Positions 20,450-29,315 of a DNA stretch of 64,000 nucleotides are shown one piece after another; position 1 is the first letter of the stretch; each line of letters starts with the position of its first letter. The DNA is from Aliiroseovarius sp. M344 (GTDB lineage: Bacteria > Pseudomonadota > Alphaproteobacteria > Rhodobacterales > Rhodobacteraceae): the NCBI RefSeq assembly GCF_025140835.1, contig NZ_CP081153.1, forward strand, positions 1,612,001 through 1,676,000, in the 5' to 3' direction. The notes below the pieces were generated by a model that ran no database searches, was not told where the DNA came from, and saw nothing but the letters and a program-made list of their open reading frames with translations. The translations under genes and the position numbers were made by a program.

Positions 20450-21076
20450 ATGAAAACGCCCGAACAACCCAGCCTGATCCGCTTGGCCCGTGAAAACGGC
20501 GAGGACCTGCCCGATCCCAGCCCGCTGGACCTTGGCGCGCGGGTGCGGGATCTGCGCAAATCGCGCGGCTGGACACTGGAACAGGCTGCAGGGCAGGCGG
20601 GGCTGGCCCGATCAACCTTGTCAAAGATCGAAAATGGTCAGATGTCGCCCACCTATGAGGCCCTGAAGAAACTGGCCGTCGGGTTGGAAATTTCGGTGCC
20701 GCAATTGTTTACAGCCCCCAAAGCCGCACAGGTATCAGGCCGCATGGCCGTGACCAAAACCGGCGAAGGCGCGGCGCACGCCACCACCACCTATGAACAC
20801 GAGTTGCTGGCCGGCGCCCTGACCAAGAAAACGATGCTGCCCTATCGCGCACGGGTGCGGGCCCGGTCGTTTGACGAGTTTGACGGCTGGGTGCGCCATG
20901 ATGGCGAGGAATTTCTCTATGTCCTGACCGGTGCGATCCGCCTGATCACCGAGTTCTATGAACCGGTCGAGATGAAACGCGGCGATAGCGCCTATTACGA
21001 CGCGTCTATGGGGCATAACGTGGTGTCGACCAGCGCGGAGGATGCGACGATCCTTTGGGTGACTTCGCTGGTGTGA
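20450..21076 (+). CDS. XRE-family transcriptional regulator with C-terminal cupin domain
   Basis: A 208-residue protein. The helix-turn-helix lies at residues 24-78 (RKSRGWTLEQAAGQAGLARSTLSKIENGQ), and a C-terminal cupin_2 domain (about 135-205, HDGEEFLYVLTGAIRLI) is likely to bind a small ligand. This architecture (PuuR/SutR type) controls adjacent catabolic or transport genes. It is divergent from the acyl-CoA synthetase, with about 80 bases between starts, so it may respond to that enzyme's substrate or product (inference). A GAAAGGG ribosome site precedes ATG 20450. Confidence 0.88.
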   Translation: MKTPEQPSLIRLARENGEDLPDPSPLDLGARVRDLRKSRGWTLEQAAGQAGLARSTLSKIENGQMSPTYEALKKLAVGLEISVPQLFTAPKAAQVSGRMAVTKTGEGAAHATTTYEHELLAGALTKKTMLPYRARVRARSFDEFDGWVRHDGEEFLYVLTGAIRLITEFYEPVEMKRGDSAYYDASMGHNVVSTSAEDATILWVTSLV

Positions 21077-21229
21077 TGGCGGGGTATTCAAGCTTGGCTT
21101 TTTACGCGCGGTAGGGGACCAAGTTGCTGAAATGCCTGTTCCTGGCAAATACAGAACTTTGGGAAATCAGTTTAACCAAATACCTCAGATCTGCGCCCGA
21201 CTACGTACTGTCCTGAACGCATCTCGTTG

Positions 21230-21255
21230 AAAAAATGGCAGCCTATGGCTGCCAT
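21230..21255 (-). terminator. Rho-independent terminator of the TRAP-uspA operon
   Basis: A perfect 9-bp stem, ATGGCAGCC (21235-21243) and GGCTGCCAT (21247-21255), with a 3-base loop. On the minus strand it is followed by a run of T, and it lies 24 bases after the uspA stop. The rest of the 202-base gap 21077-21278 shows no further feature. Confidence 0.88.
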
Positions 21256-21278
21256 AAGTTTCTACAGGGAGTTGGTTC

Positions 21279-21767
21279 TTATCTTGTATTCGGCACGATC
21301 ATTGTTGGTATCGACGACCGACGAAGCACTCGTTTTACGACCGTGCCGATAAAGGTATGACCGGTGCCGTGCTCGTGGGTGCTCATCACAATCAACTGGC
21401 AGTTAAGCTCTGATGCGCGTTGCAGGATGACTTCGGCTGGTTGCCCGTCAACCAACTCAACCGACCCGACTGCCGCGTAGGCATCTTTCTCATCTGCTGG
21501 CAGCGAATTCAGAAACGCCCGCTGGTTATCCTTGAGCATTCGCTTCACAGATTCATGCCGATCACCGATTGCCTTTTTTCGGGAGTCATCGTCTTGCAGA
21601 AACATCTGCAGGGTGACAATGGCGTCCTGTGACAAAGGCTCGGTCACGTGCAGAACGTGAATCTTTGCCCCGTATGCGCGCGCAATGGACAGGGCATGGC
21701 GCAGCGCGTGGTCAGAGTTCGGTGACATGTCTGTTGCGAACAGAATGTCTTTGACTTCAGGTAGCAT
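21279..21767 (-). CDS. Universal stress protein UspA family (TRAP-associated, TeaD-like)
   Basis: A 162-residue single-domain Usp. It starts with a beta-strand motif (ILFATDMSPNSDHALRHAL) and ends with the nucleotide-loop region STHEHGTGHTFIGTVVKRVLRRS and IPTMIVPNTR. Glycine spacing in the loop approximates the ATP-binding Usp motif. It lies 25 bases after dctM and before the operon terminator. A Usp as the last gene of a TRAP operon recalls TeaD of the Halomonas ectoine transporter TeaABCD, where the ATP-binding Usp modulates transport. A similar role here is inferred from gene order only. Confidence 0.88.
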   Translation of the reverse strand: MLPEVKDILFATDMSPNSDHALRHALSIARAYGAKIHVLHVTEPLSQDAIVTLQMFLQDDDSRKKAIGDRHESVKRMLKDNQRAFLNSLPADEKDAYAAVGSVELVDGQPAEVILQRASELNCQLIVMSTHEHGTGHTFIGTVVKRVLRRSSIPTMIVPNTR

Positions 21768-21792
21768 TAGGAAATCCTTTCTGTTCCGACGG

Positions 21793-23133
21793 TCAGTAAC
21801 CCATCACACGTGGAAGCCACAGCGCGATTTGCGGGAAGAACGCGATGATGAAAATCGCGACCGTGTTGATGAAGGCGAAAGGCAGAGCTGCCACTGATAT
21901 CCTCTCGATCGAGATATTCGATATGCCCGATGCGATAAACAGGTTCTCTCCGAGAGGAGGGGTTTGGAACCCGATACCCAGCGTACACACCATGACAACA
22001 CCGAAGTGGATCGGATCGATGCCCATGCTATAGGCCACAGGCAGCATCACCGGCACCAGGATCAGAATGGTAGCCAGCGTCTCCATGAACATGCCCACAA
22101 ACAGCAGGAAGAAAATCACCAGCGTCCAGATCACGTAGATGTTGTCGGTGATCGACAGCATCCCATCGGCAATAACTGCGGGGATCTGGTTCTCCACCAG
22201 CAGACGGCCGAAAACGGTGGCGGTGAACATGATCAGCAAAACACGACCCGTAAGCCAAGTTGTGGTCTCAAGTGCGGTGAACAGTTTCTCCCACGAAAGT
22301 TCACGGTAAATGAACGCCCCAACGATCAAAGTGTAGAAGATCGCCACGATAGCTGCTTCCGTCGGTGTGAAGAAACCCGAGTAGATGCCGCCGAGGATCA
22401 CCACAGGAGCCATAAGCGCCCAGAAACCTCTGTACATCTCGCACCAGATCATCCGCGCCGACCATCCTTCAGAAGAGCCTTTGTAACCTCTCTTCTTGGC
22501 CAGGATGTAATTCATGATCAACAAGCTGCCGGCGATCAGGAAGGCGGGCATAAACCCGGCGATAAATAGTTTCGGGATCGACACGGTTTGGAACTGCCCA
22601 TGCTCAGCAACTGCTTCGGGTGGGGCAGGCATACCTAGTGCCGCAATGCCGAAGATGATCAGCGGAATTGAGGGTGGAATGACAATACCCAATCCGCCCG
22701 ATGACGCTGTTATCGCTGAAGAATAGCTTTTGCTATAGCCACGGTCGATCATGGCCGGGATCATCAACATCCCGACAGCAGCAGTCGTCGCCGGGCCGGA
22801 GCCAGAGATCGCACCAAAGAACAGGCACGCGAAAACTGTGGCTGCCGACATTCCGCCGGTAAACGGGCCGGCAAAACTTTCAGCCACGTTGATAAGCCTT
22901 CGCGATAGCCCCGCAGCCTCCATCAAAGCCCCAGCCAGAATAAACGCGGGCAAAGCCATCAATGGGAACGAGCCCACGGAGGTGAAGGCGATTTGTACAA
23001 ATTTGATCGGATTTTCATCCAGGTAAATAAAGGTGATCAAAGTTGACACACCAAGTGCAACTGTAATCGGAGCGCCGATAAACAGCAGCAGCAGGAAACC
23101 CCCAAAGAGGATGAGTACGATTTCGGATCCCAT
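21793..23133 (-). CDS. dctM: TRAP transporter large permease subunit DctM
   Basis: A 446-residue very hydrophobic protein with about 12 spans and typical DctM segments (GGFLLLLFIGAPITVALG, PAFILAGALMEAAGLSRRL, SGSGPATTAAVGMLMIPAMI, GLGIVIPPSIPLIIFGI). It forms the Na+-driven channel of a tripartite ATP-independent transporter. Its start codon shares one base with the dctQ stop (position 23133), indicating coupling. The order dctP-dctQ-dctM-uspA is complete. Confidence 0.95.
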   Translation of the reverse strand: MGSEIVLILFGGFLLLLFIGAPITVALGVSTLITFIYLDENPIKFVQIAFTSVGSFPLMALPAFILAGALMEAAGLSRRLINVAESFAGPFTGGMSAATVFACLFFGAISGSGPATTAAVGMLMIPAMIDRGYSKSYSSAITASSGGLGIVIPPSIPLIIFGIAALGMPAPPEAVAEHGQFQTVSIPKLFIAGFMPAFLIAGSLLIMNYILAKKRGYKGSSEGWSARMIWCEMYRGFWALMAPVVILGGIYSGFFTPTEAAIVAIFYTLIVGAFIYRELSWEKLFTALETTTWLTGRVLLIMFTATVFGRLLVENQIPAVIADGMLSITDNIYVIWTLVIFFLLFVGMFMETLATILILVPVMLPVAYSMGIDPIHFGVVMVCTLGIGFQTPPLGENLFIASGISNISIERISVAALPFAFINTVAIFIIAFFPQIALWLPRVMGY

Positions 23134-23708
23134 CAGTTCTTCTCCTGCTCTTGAGTTATTGTGTCCATATCGATTTCGACCGGCCCGGTTTCAGCACGGA
23201 CCTCGTCAAGGTCGATAGCGTCAGGGTCACGCATATCTTCGTTCAGAATGATCTTTCTGTAATTCACCTGAAGGATGCGAATGGTCATAAGCGTGAACGC
23301 AATCGGCAACACGATGTAGACCCAGCTCAGGTGGAACCCGAGTGTCTGCGAGGACTGGAATCGGTTCATCTTGTTGAAGATGAAATCGATCGCCAAATAG
23401 ATGAAGTAAACGTTGAAGAATATCCAAAAGAGATCTGCAAACGCTTCAATGTATCTGATTACGCGTGGCGGCAGAAATTTGAACTGGAAAGTCACGCGGT
23501 TATGCGCGTTCATCTTGGCAGCATAGCTGGCCCCGAAGAAGACAAACCAGACGAACATATAAACCGAAAGCTCTTCGACCCATGAGAATGAGAAATTGAA
23601 GAGGGTTCGCACGATGACTTGTAAGAACAGAAGGCACACAAATACGGCCAATAAAGTGCGGCATATGTAGCTTTCTATGTTATTGAGTATTCCCCAAAAT
23701 TTGTTCAT
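23133..23708 (-). CDS. dctQ: TRAP transporter small permease subunit DctQ
   Basis: A 191-residue protein with four predicted membrane helices (ICRTLLAVFVCLLFLQVIV, VYMFVWFVFFGASYAA, LFWIFFNVYFIYLAID, WVYIVLPIAFTLMTIRIL) and an acidic cytoplasmic C-terminal tail. The EELSVYMFVWFVFFGASYA segment is the DctQ hallmark. It partners DctM in the membrane. It begins 65 bases downstream of dctP. Confidence 0.93.
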   Translation of the reverse strand: MNKFWGILNNIESYICRTLLAVFVCLLFLQVIVRTLFNFSFSWVEELSVYMFVWFVFFGASYAAKMNAHNRVTFQFKFLPPRVIRYIEAFADLFWIFFNVYFIYLAIDFIFNKMNRFQSSQTLGFHLSWVYIVLPIAFTLMTIRILQVNYRKIILNEDMRDPDAIDLDEVRAETGPVEIDMDTITQEQEKN

Positions 23709-23773
23709 TTGCCCCTCGCTGTATTATGTGGAGAGCGCCATAAGGCGCTCTCTGTTGCGTTTGTTAGGGTCGT

Positions 23774-24790
23774 TTATTCCGAGACTGGATCGCGACCGAT
23801 CGCAGCCAGAACTGCGTTCAGCTTTTCAATGCCACCGATGCTTTCGTAGAATTTCGGCCAAACGGCTGCAGTTGCCAGGTCGATGAACTCTTGCTCGTTG
23901 TTCTCTGGATCCGAGATTTCCATGCCCTGATCGATCAGAATCTGTTTGATCTCGGCTTCTTTCTCACGCAGGAACGTTGCCGACGCTTGGGTCGCGGCTT
24001 TGCCCGCTTCCAGAACGATGTTTTGATCTTCTTCTGACAGTTCTTGGAAGACCTGCTCGGAGATGATCAGAGGTTCAATCGAGAAGATGTAACGGATGTT
24101 TGTTACGTATTTCTGCACTTCGTAGAACTTCATCGCGTTGATTGTGGTGTAAGGGTTGTCCTGTCCATCCACAACTTTGGTTTGAAGGCCTGCGAATGTT
24201 TCTGACCATGCCATCGGTGTCGGGCTGATACCCCAAGACTTGTATGTGTCGATCATGATCTCGTTCTTTGGAACGCGGATCACCAGACCTTGAAGGTCGG
24301 CCACCGATTTGACAGGCTTTTTCGAGTTTGTCAGAACACGGAACCCAGTATAGGTCCAGGCAATGATGCGAACGCCCGCGTCATTGATGGTGTTTTCGGT
24401 CAGCTCTTGACCGATGGGACCTTGCGTCAGTGTTTCGGCATCTTCCAGGCTGAGGATCACATAGGGCAAGGTGAACACACCAACAGTCGGCGAGAACGGG
24501 GTGATGTTGTTGATTGCCAGCAGTGACATGTCGAGCGTACCAATGGCCGCTTCGTTAACTGTGTCTTGCTCGGACCCCAACTGACCGTTGAGGAAAAGCG
24601 TGGCTGTGTGCTTGCCGCCCGAAAGCTCTTCAAGCGCTTTGACAAAGCCCAGACCTGTCGCTTCTTGGCTGCTGCCGCCACTGTCGCCAACTGCGACTTT
24701 GAAGTTCTTGGCGAATGCCGGAGCAGCAAATGTCAGTGCTGCAACAGAAGCAACTGCCGCCGCTGTAGATAGTGTTTTGAACATTTTCAT
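23774..24790 (-). CDS. dctP: TRAP transporter periplasmic substrate-binding protein DctP
   Basis: A 338-residue binding protein with a signal peptide cleaved near residue 27 (AAPAFA). The DctP signatures are present: LGSEQDTVNEAAIGTLDMS, RVPKNEIMIDTYKSWG with the carboxylate-binding Arg, and WSETFAGLQTKVVDGQDNP. The conserved arginine predicts an organic-acid ligand; which one is unknown (sugar acids, C4-dicarboxylates and ectoine-type compounds are all possible). GGGAGAG precedes the ATG. It is the first gene of the minus-strand TRAP operon and is divergent from a LysR regulator. Confidence 0.93.
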   Translation of the reverse strand: MKMFKTLSTAAAVASVAALTFAAPAFAKNFKVAVGDSGGSSQEATGLGFVKALEELSGGKHTATLFLNGQLGSEQDTVNEAAIGTLDMSLLAINNITPFSPTVGVFTLPYVILSLEDAETLTQGPIGQELTENTINDAGVRIIAWTYTGFRVLTNSKKPVKSVADLQGLVIRVPKNEIMIDTYKSWGISPTPMAWSETFAGLQTKVVDGQDNPYTTINAMKFYEVQKYVTNIRYIFSIEPLIISEQVFQELSEEDQNIVLEAGKAATQASATFLREKEAEIKQILIDQGMEISDPENNEQEFIDLATAAVWPKFYESIGGIEKLNAVLAAIGRDPVSE

Positions 24791-24886
24791 GACGTGACTC
24801 TCCCTTATTGTTTGACAACCTTAGCAGAAATGAACCGACATACGTCAACTGACCGATGAGGGTCCCTGTGCAGGTTATAGATTGCG

Positions 24887-24904
24887 TATTGCGCGCAGGT
24901 AATA
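24887..24904. promoter_or_regulatory. Candidate LysR-type operator between dctP and its divergent regulator
   Basis: TATTGC-N6-GTAATA is an imperfect inverted repeat (5 of 6 positions) that contains a T-N11-A core (24890-24902), the usual LysR-type recognition pattern. It lies 43 bases before the lysR start and 97 bases before dctP. It is a pattern match only. Confidence 0.35.
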
Positions 24905-24946
24905 CAAAGATATTCACCTAAGCGTCGATAAATTGGAAACTTTGCC

Positions 24947-25891
24947 ATGGCCAAGAAGCTTGCGATCAACCGGGTTACAGATGTGGATATCCGCCTGCTT
25001 GATATTTTCAAAACCGTCGTGGCATGTGGCGGCTTCACCGCTGCAGAGTTCGAACTGAACATAGGCCGATCGACAATTAGCAAGCATATCTCGGATCTTG
25101 AAACCCGCTTTGGTTTGAAGCTGTGTCACCGCGGCCCCGCGGGGTTTTCTGTGACATCGGATGGAGAGCATGTCCTAGGCGCTGCTGAAAATTTGTTCAT
25201 AGCCATCGATGCGTTTCAGGAAGAATTAGACCAAGCCCACTCTGACCTGACAGGTAAACTGAAAATCGCGTGTCTGGATCACTCTGCAACGAACAGTGCT
25301 GCAAAAGTTGCCGATGCCATCCGCATGTTTCGCGATGCGGCGCCGGGCGTTACACTTGATGTCTCGATGGAGCCGCCCAATGTCATCGAAGAGGGCGTTA
25401 TCAACGGCAAATTCAATATCGGAATTGTACCGCTGCACCGGACATCACCAATGTTGTCGTATTTTGATCTTTATACCGAAGATATGCGTCTCTACTGCGG
25501 CCGACACCACCAGTTGTTCGCAGCAGAAGATAACGTGCTGCAGCCAACCGAACTGAGTGACTATTCTTATGTAGGCCTCAGTTTCAATTCACCGAACATG
25601 GATGTTCACAAAAAGCTCAAGCTACGAAAATCTGCCTTCGTTCAGAACGAGGAAGCTCTTGCATTACTCATTCTCTCAGGAAGGTATCTTGGTTTCCTAC
25701 CAACCCACACAGCCGAGCCATTTGTGCGTAAAAACCTTATGCGCGAGGTCAAAAACGACGTGGCGAACTATACGTCGACCATGTCAGCAATCGTCCGAAA
25801 GAGCGCCTCGTCAGGCCGCAGGTTGAGCGCTTTTCTGGATTGCCTGATTAAAGCACACCCTAAGGAATCTGATGGGGTGTCAACGGCGTAA
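24947..25891 (+). CDS. LysR-family transcriptional regulator of the TRAP operon
   Basis: A 314-residue protein. The winged helix-turn-helix is at about residues 10-70 (LLDIFKTVVACGGFTAAEFELNIGRSTISKHISDLE), followed by a periplasmic-binding-protein-like effector domain starting near residue 95 (LKIACLDHSATNSAAKVADAI). Transcribed divergently from dctP, it is probably the operon's regulator, responding to the transported acid or a metabolite. The 24791-24946 intergenic region carries one candidate operator. The remaining gap to the convergent ACR3 gene (25892-26032) has only a weak GTTAGA/TCTAAC inverted repeat. Confidence 0.92.
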   Translation: MAKKLAINRVTDVDIRLLDIFKTVVACGGFTAAEFELNIGRSTISKHISDLETRFGLKLCHRGPAGFSVTSDGEHVLGAAENLFIAIDAFQEELDQAHSDLTGKLKIACLDHSATNSAAKVADAIRMFRDAAPGVTLDVSMEPPNVIEEGVINGKFNIGIVPLHRTSPMLSYFDLYTEDMRLYCGRHHQLFAAEDNVLQPTELSDYSYVGLSFNSPNMDVHKKLKLRKSAFVQNEEALALLILSGRYLGFLPTHTAEPFVRKNLMREVKNDVANYTSTMSAIVRKSASSGRRLSAFLDCLIKAHPKESDGVSTA

Positions 25892-26032
25892 GCGTTTTAA
25901 TTGAATGGACTCGACAGCGTCAAAATGGTCGTGCGCGAGATGCTGCAGCATTCGTCAACATTGTTCCTAACCCGACATCAAACAAGTTAGAACGATCACT
26001 CTAACGCCCAATCAGTCGCACTAATTTCAAAC

Positions 26033-27049
26033 TTACCCTGGAAACCAGTGCCGCGTACGGTTGGCGAAGGCGACGAGCGACAGCATCACGGGCACCTCGA
26101 CCAGTACACCCACCACGGTTGCCAAAGCCGCACCCGAGTTCAGGCCGAAAAGCGAGATCGCGACCGCGACCGCCAGCTCAAAGAAGTTTGACGTGCCGAT
26201 CATACAGGCAGGGGCCGCAATGTTATGGGGCAATTTCATCGCCCGGGCGGCACCATAGGCGATGGCGAAGATGCCGTAGGTCTGGATCAGCAGGGGGATG
26301 GCGATCAGCACGATGGCCAGTGGTTTGGCCAGAATGGTTTGCGCCTGAAAACCGAACAGAAGCACGACAGTGGCCAGCAGGCCGATCACAGACCACGGTT
26401 TCAGGCGGGCAAGGAACGCATTCACTTGCGCCTCGCCGGATTGCATCAGGCGGTGGCGCGTCCAGACCCCGGCGGCAAGGGGCAGGACCACGTAAAGCAC
26501 GACGGACCAAAGCAGCGTTTGCCACGGCACTGTGACATCGCTGATCCCCAGCAGAAACGCGGCAATCGGGGCAAAGGCGAAAATCATGATCACGTCGTTC
26601 ACGCTGACCTGCACCAGCGTATAGGCAGCGTCGCCCTTGGTCAGTTGGCTCCAGACAAACACCATCGCGGTGCAGGGAGCGACCCCCAACAAGATCATGC
26701 CCGCGATATATTCGCTGGCGGTTTCCGGGTCGACAAAATCTGCAAACAGGACGCGAAAGAATAGCCAGCCAAGGGCCGCCATGGTGAAGGGCTTGATCAG
26801 CCAGTTGATCACCAGCGTGAGCACAAGCCCTTTGGGTCGCTTGCCGATATCCTTGATCGACGCGAAATCGACCTGCACCATCATCGGATAGATCATGATC
26901 CAGATCAGCACCGCGACCACAAGATTGACCTTTGCGATCTCGATCCCTGCGATCAACGCAAACAGGTCGGGCGCGAGGTTGCCCAACACCACGCCCGCCA
27001 AAATGCAAAGCGCCACCCAAAGGGAGAGATAGCGTTCAAAAAGTCCCAT
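26033..27049 (-). CDS. ACR3-family arsenite/antimonite efflux permease (BASS superfamily)
   Basis: A 338-residue protein with ten predicted membrane helices. It has the ACR3 hallmarks [15 protein letters not shown], with the essential Cys126, and a second signature [15 protein letters not shown] with the conserved Glu. ACR3 proteins export As(III)/Sb(III) using the proton gradient. No arsR, arsC or arsH lies nearby, so the usual arsenic context is missing. A broader BASS-type anion transporter is the alternative. The gene is 84 bases upstream of the end of the peptide-binding protein gene on the same strand. Confidence 0.85.
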   Translation of the reverse strand: MGLFERYLSLWVALCILAGVVLGNLAPDLFALIAGIEIAKVNLVVAVLIWIMIYPMMVQVDFASIKDIGKRPKGLVLTLVINWLIKPFTMAALGWLFFRVLFADFVDPETASEYIAGMILLGVAPCTAMVFVWSQLTKGDAAYTLVQVSVNDVIMIFAFAPIAAFLLGISDVTVPWQTLLWSVVLYVVLPLAAGVWTRHRLMQSGEAQVNAFLARLKPWSVIGLLATVVLLFGFQAQTILAKPLAIVLIAIPLLIQTYGIFAIAYGAARAMKLPHNIAAPACMIGTSNFFELAVAVAISLFGLNSGAALATVVGVLVEVPVMLSLVAFANRTRHWFPG

Positions 27050-27133
27050 GCGCTGATCCTCGAATCTGTGTCCCGCGAGGCCTAACCCCGCAATGTAACA
27101 GCGAAGTAACGGTCGGTCAGCGCAGGGGCAAGG

Positions 27134-28951
27134 CTATTCCTCGTACCACCAGATCTCGGGCTGGAAGCCAAGGTAGTCGCCATACATCGGCACGCGTTCT
27201 GGGTATTTCAGCTCTTTCACATGCGCGACATGCGACAGGTCCGTATAGCCCAGCGGGATGACATAACGCCCGGCGGTCAACACGCGATCCAGTGCCTTGG
27301 TGGCGGCGCGGAATTCGTCTTGCCCCTTGGCATTCAGCATCTTGTCGATCAAGCCATCAATGGCAGCGCTTTTGACGCCCATCCAGTTGCGCGTGCCTTC
27401 CTTGTCGGCACTTTCGGCCCCCCAATAGAGCTTTTGCTCGTTGCCGGGGCTGAGCGACAGACCGCGCCAGTAATAGGCCATATCGAAATCAAACGCGTTG
27501 GTGCGTTCTTTGTACTGGGCACTGTCAACCGACGTGATGGTAGGCGTGATGCCCATACGCTCGAGCGCAGCGGCGAACATGTCGATTTCCTGCCGATTTT
27601 CAGATGACCCGGTGTTTAACAGGATTTCGAAGGTAAACGGATCGCCGGCCTCGTTTTTCATGACGCCATCCTGAACCGTCCAACCGGCGGCCTCCATCAA
27701 CTCCATTGCAGCGCGAAGGCCCTGTCGGTTGCGCGCCGAGCCATCCGAGACGGGCAGGGCGTAGCCATCCAGCGCACCGTCGGGCAGATCGCTGTATTCC
27801 ATCAGCATCTCACGCACCAAACCTTCAGCCGGTTTGCCCGGCTCCATGCCAAGCACCGAGTTGTGGAAGTAAGACAGAATGCGCTTTTTTTCGCCCGCAT
27901 TGATGCTTTGGTTGATGAACTCGAAATTGAAGGCGTGGATCATGGCATCGCGGACGCGAATGTCGCTGAAAGCACCGCGGCGGGTGTTCATCACATAGCC
28001 CATGATCCCGGTCGGGCGCTGGTGGGGGATGTCTGACAGCACGATATCGCCGGACTGAACCGCAGGGAAATCGAACTGGGTCGACCATTTCTGCAGATTG
28101 GTCTCGCGGTGGGTTGTTGCCTCGCCGGCTTTGAACGCCTCGAAGGTCACATCGCCGTCGCCATAGTAATCAAACCTGATCTCATCCAGATTGGCCTGGC
28201 CCCGCATGAAGGGCACATCCTTGCCCCAATAATCCGGGTTGCGGTTCAGGGTCAGATATCGACCGGGTTCAAAATCACCGATCACATAGGGCGACGACCC
28301 GATGGGGATCACATCAATGCCGGAAGCTTCGAAATCTTTTCCCTCCCACTGCGCTTTCTTCAAGATAGGCCGCATGCCCAAAATCAAAGGCAACTCGCGG
28401 TCTTCGGTGTTGAAGGTGAATTTGACCGATCGCGGACCGGTCTGCTCCATCGTTTCGACCTTGCCCCAGGCGCCCTGATAACGGGGATGCCCAAGAGTGC
28501 CGAGCATTTCGTAAGACCACATCACATCTTCGATGGTCAGCGGGCTACCATCCGAGAATTGTGTGCCTTCACGCAGTGTGTATTCGACCCAAGTGCGCGC
28601 ATCATCTGTGTCGACCGATTCGGCCAGCAGGCCATACAGCGTAAATGGTTCGTCATAACTGCGCCCCATCAGGCTTTCGAACAACATGAACCTGAGCTGC
28701 CAAGGCGCGCTGCCCTTGCGGATCACCGGATGCAGCGAATCGTAACTTCCCGCTTCGGCAAACACGATCTTGCCACCCTTGGGCGCGTCTGCGTTCACAT
28801 GGGGTAAGGACACAAAATCCGGTGGTAGGACAGGGTCGCCATACATAGCTATGCCATGTTTGGGTTCGGCCAAGCCGACCTGCGTGGTCATAAGCGAAAG
28901 CGAAACCGCCCCGGCCAGTGTGCGTAACTTGTGGATGACAGATGCTCTCAT
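27134..28951 (-). CDS. ABC transporter periplasmic substrate-binding protein, family 5 (YejA-like)
   Basis: A 605-residue solute-binding protein with a signal peptide (cleavage near residue 28, VGLA). The N-terminal HGIAMYGDPVLPPDFVSLPHVNADAPKGG resembles YejA, the binding component of the peptide/microcin C-type importer YejABEF. Further family-5 motifs include LREGTQFSDGSPLTIEDVMWS. No yejB, yejE or yejF permease or ATPase gene is adjacent in the window. The protein must therefore either use a transporter encoded elsewhere, or the cluster has been split. It runs away from the sRNA locus upstream. Confidence 0.85.
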   Translation of the reverse strand: MRASVIHKLRTLAGAVSLSLMTTQVGLAEPKHGIAMYGDPVLPPDFVSLPHVNADAPKGGKIVFAEAGSYDSLHPVIRKGSAPWQLRFMLFESLMGRSYDEPFTLYGLLAESVDTDDARTWVEYTLREGTQFSDGSPLTIEDVMWSYEMLGTLGHPRYQGAWGKVETMEQTGPRSVKFTFNTEDRELPLILGMRPILKKAQWEGKDFEASGIDVIPIGSSPYVIGDFEPGRYLTLNRNPDYWGKDVPFMRGQANLDEIRFDYYGDGDVTFEAFKAGEATTHRETNLQKWSTQFDFPAVQSGDIVLSDIPHQRPTGIMGYVMNTRRGAFSDIRVRDAMIHAFNFEFINQSINAGEKKRILSYFHNSVLGMEPGKPAEGLVREMLMEYSDLPDGALDGYALPVSDGSARNRQGLRAAMELMEAAGWTVQDGVMKNEAGDPFTFEILLNTGSSENRQEIDMFAAALERMGITPTITSVDSAQYKERTNAFDFDMAYYWRGLSLSPGNEQKLYWGAESADKEGTRNWMGVKSAAIDGLIDKMLNAKGQDEFRAATKALDRVLTAGRYVIPLGYTDLSHVAHVKELKYPERVPMYGDYLGFQPEIWWYEE

Positions 28952-29030
28952 CAGCGCAATATTCCCTCACGTCCCTGTTTTGATTTAAGGAAACCTTAGA
29001 CACGTAAAATAGTCTTTTCAAACTTTTAGC

Positions 29031-29059
29031 TTGGAACACGGCGCTTGACCGCTTATAAA
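29031..29059 (+). promoter_or_regulatory. Candidate sigma-70 promoter of the putative sRNA
   Basis: TTGGAA (29031-29036), a 17-base spacer and TATAAA (29054-29059) resemble -35/-10 elements at optimal spacing. Predicted initiation is near 29066. CTTG followed 18 bases later by CTTATAAA could also fit an RpoH-type promoter. It precedes two hairpins and a terminator but no protein gene. Confidence 0.5.
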
Positions 29060-29065
29060 GAGGGC

Positions 29066-29140
29066 ACTGCTCGATAGGTTTCTTGCCTGTATGAAACCTG
29101 CCTCAATAACTTAACGCCCGCTTCGTGCGGGCGTTTTTTT
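29066..29140 (+). ncRNA. Putative small RNA (about 75 nt, two hairpins, terminator)
   Basis: Between two outward-facing protein genes (gap 28952-29315) lies a compact transcription unit. It has a promoter-like sequence, then hairpin 1 AGGTTTC (29076-29082)/GAAACCT (29093-29099) with a 10-base loop. A single-stranded stretch CAATAACTTA follows, then a strong terminator, ACGCCCGC/GCGGGCGT with a TTCGT loop and T8 (29113-29140). The minus-strand reading of the terminator lacks a good T run, so the direction is plus. No plausible ORF with a ribosome site fits inside. Hfq is encoded in the same window, so a trans-acting Hfq-dependent sRNA is possible; no Rfam family was recognised. The remainder up to bdhA (29141-29315) shows nothing clear. 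Confidence 0.6.
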
Positions 29141-29315
29141 TATGGTCGAAAGGCAACTTGCGCCTCTCTTGGTGTTGAGGAGAGAATCGGGGGCAACCGG
29201 CTGTCACAAAACCAACCTGAACTCTGCCAAACCCAAAGGTTTTGAAACCGCTGGCGTGTGGATGGCAATGGGCTATGCTGCATCGCAACATCTGTTTTCT
29301 GAGGAGAGACCCATA

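Noticed and set aside
25986..26005. GTTAGA/TCTAAC inverted repeat as a terminator between lysR and the ACR3 gene
   Set aside because: Only 6 bp of stem and no T run on either strand.
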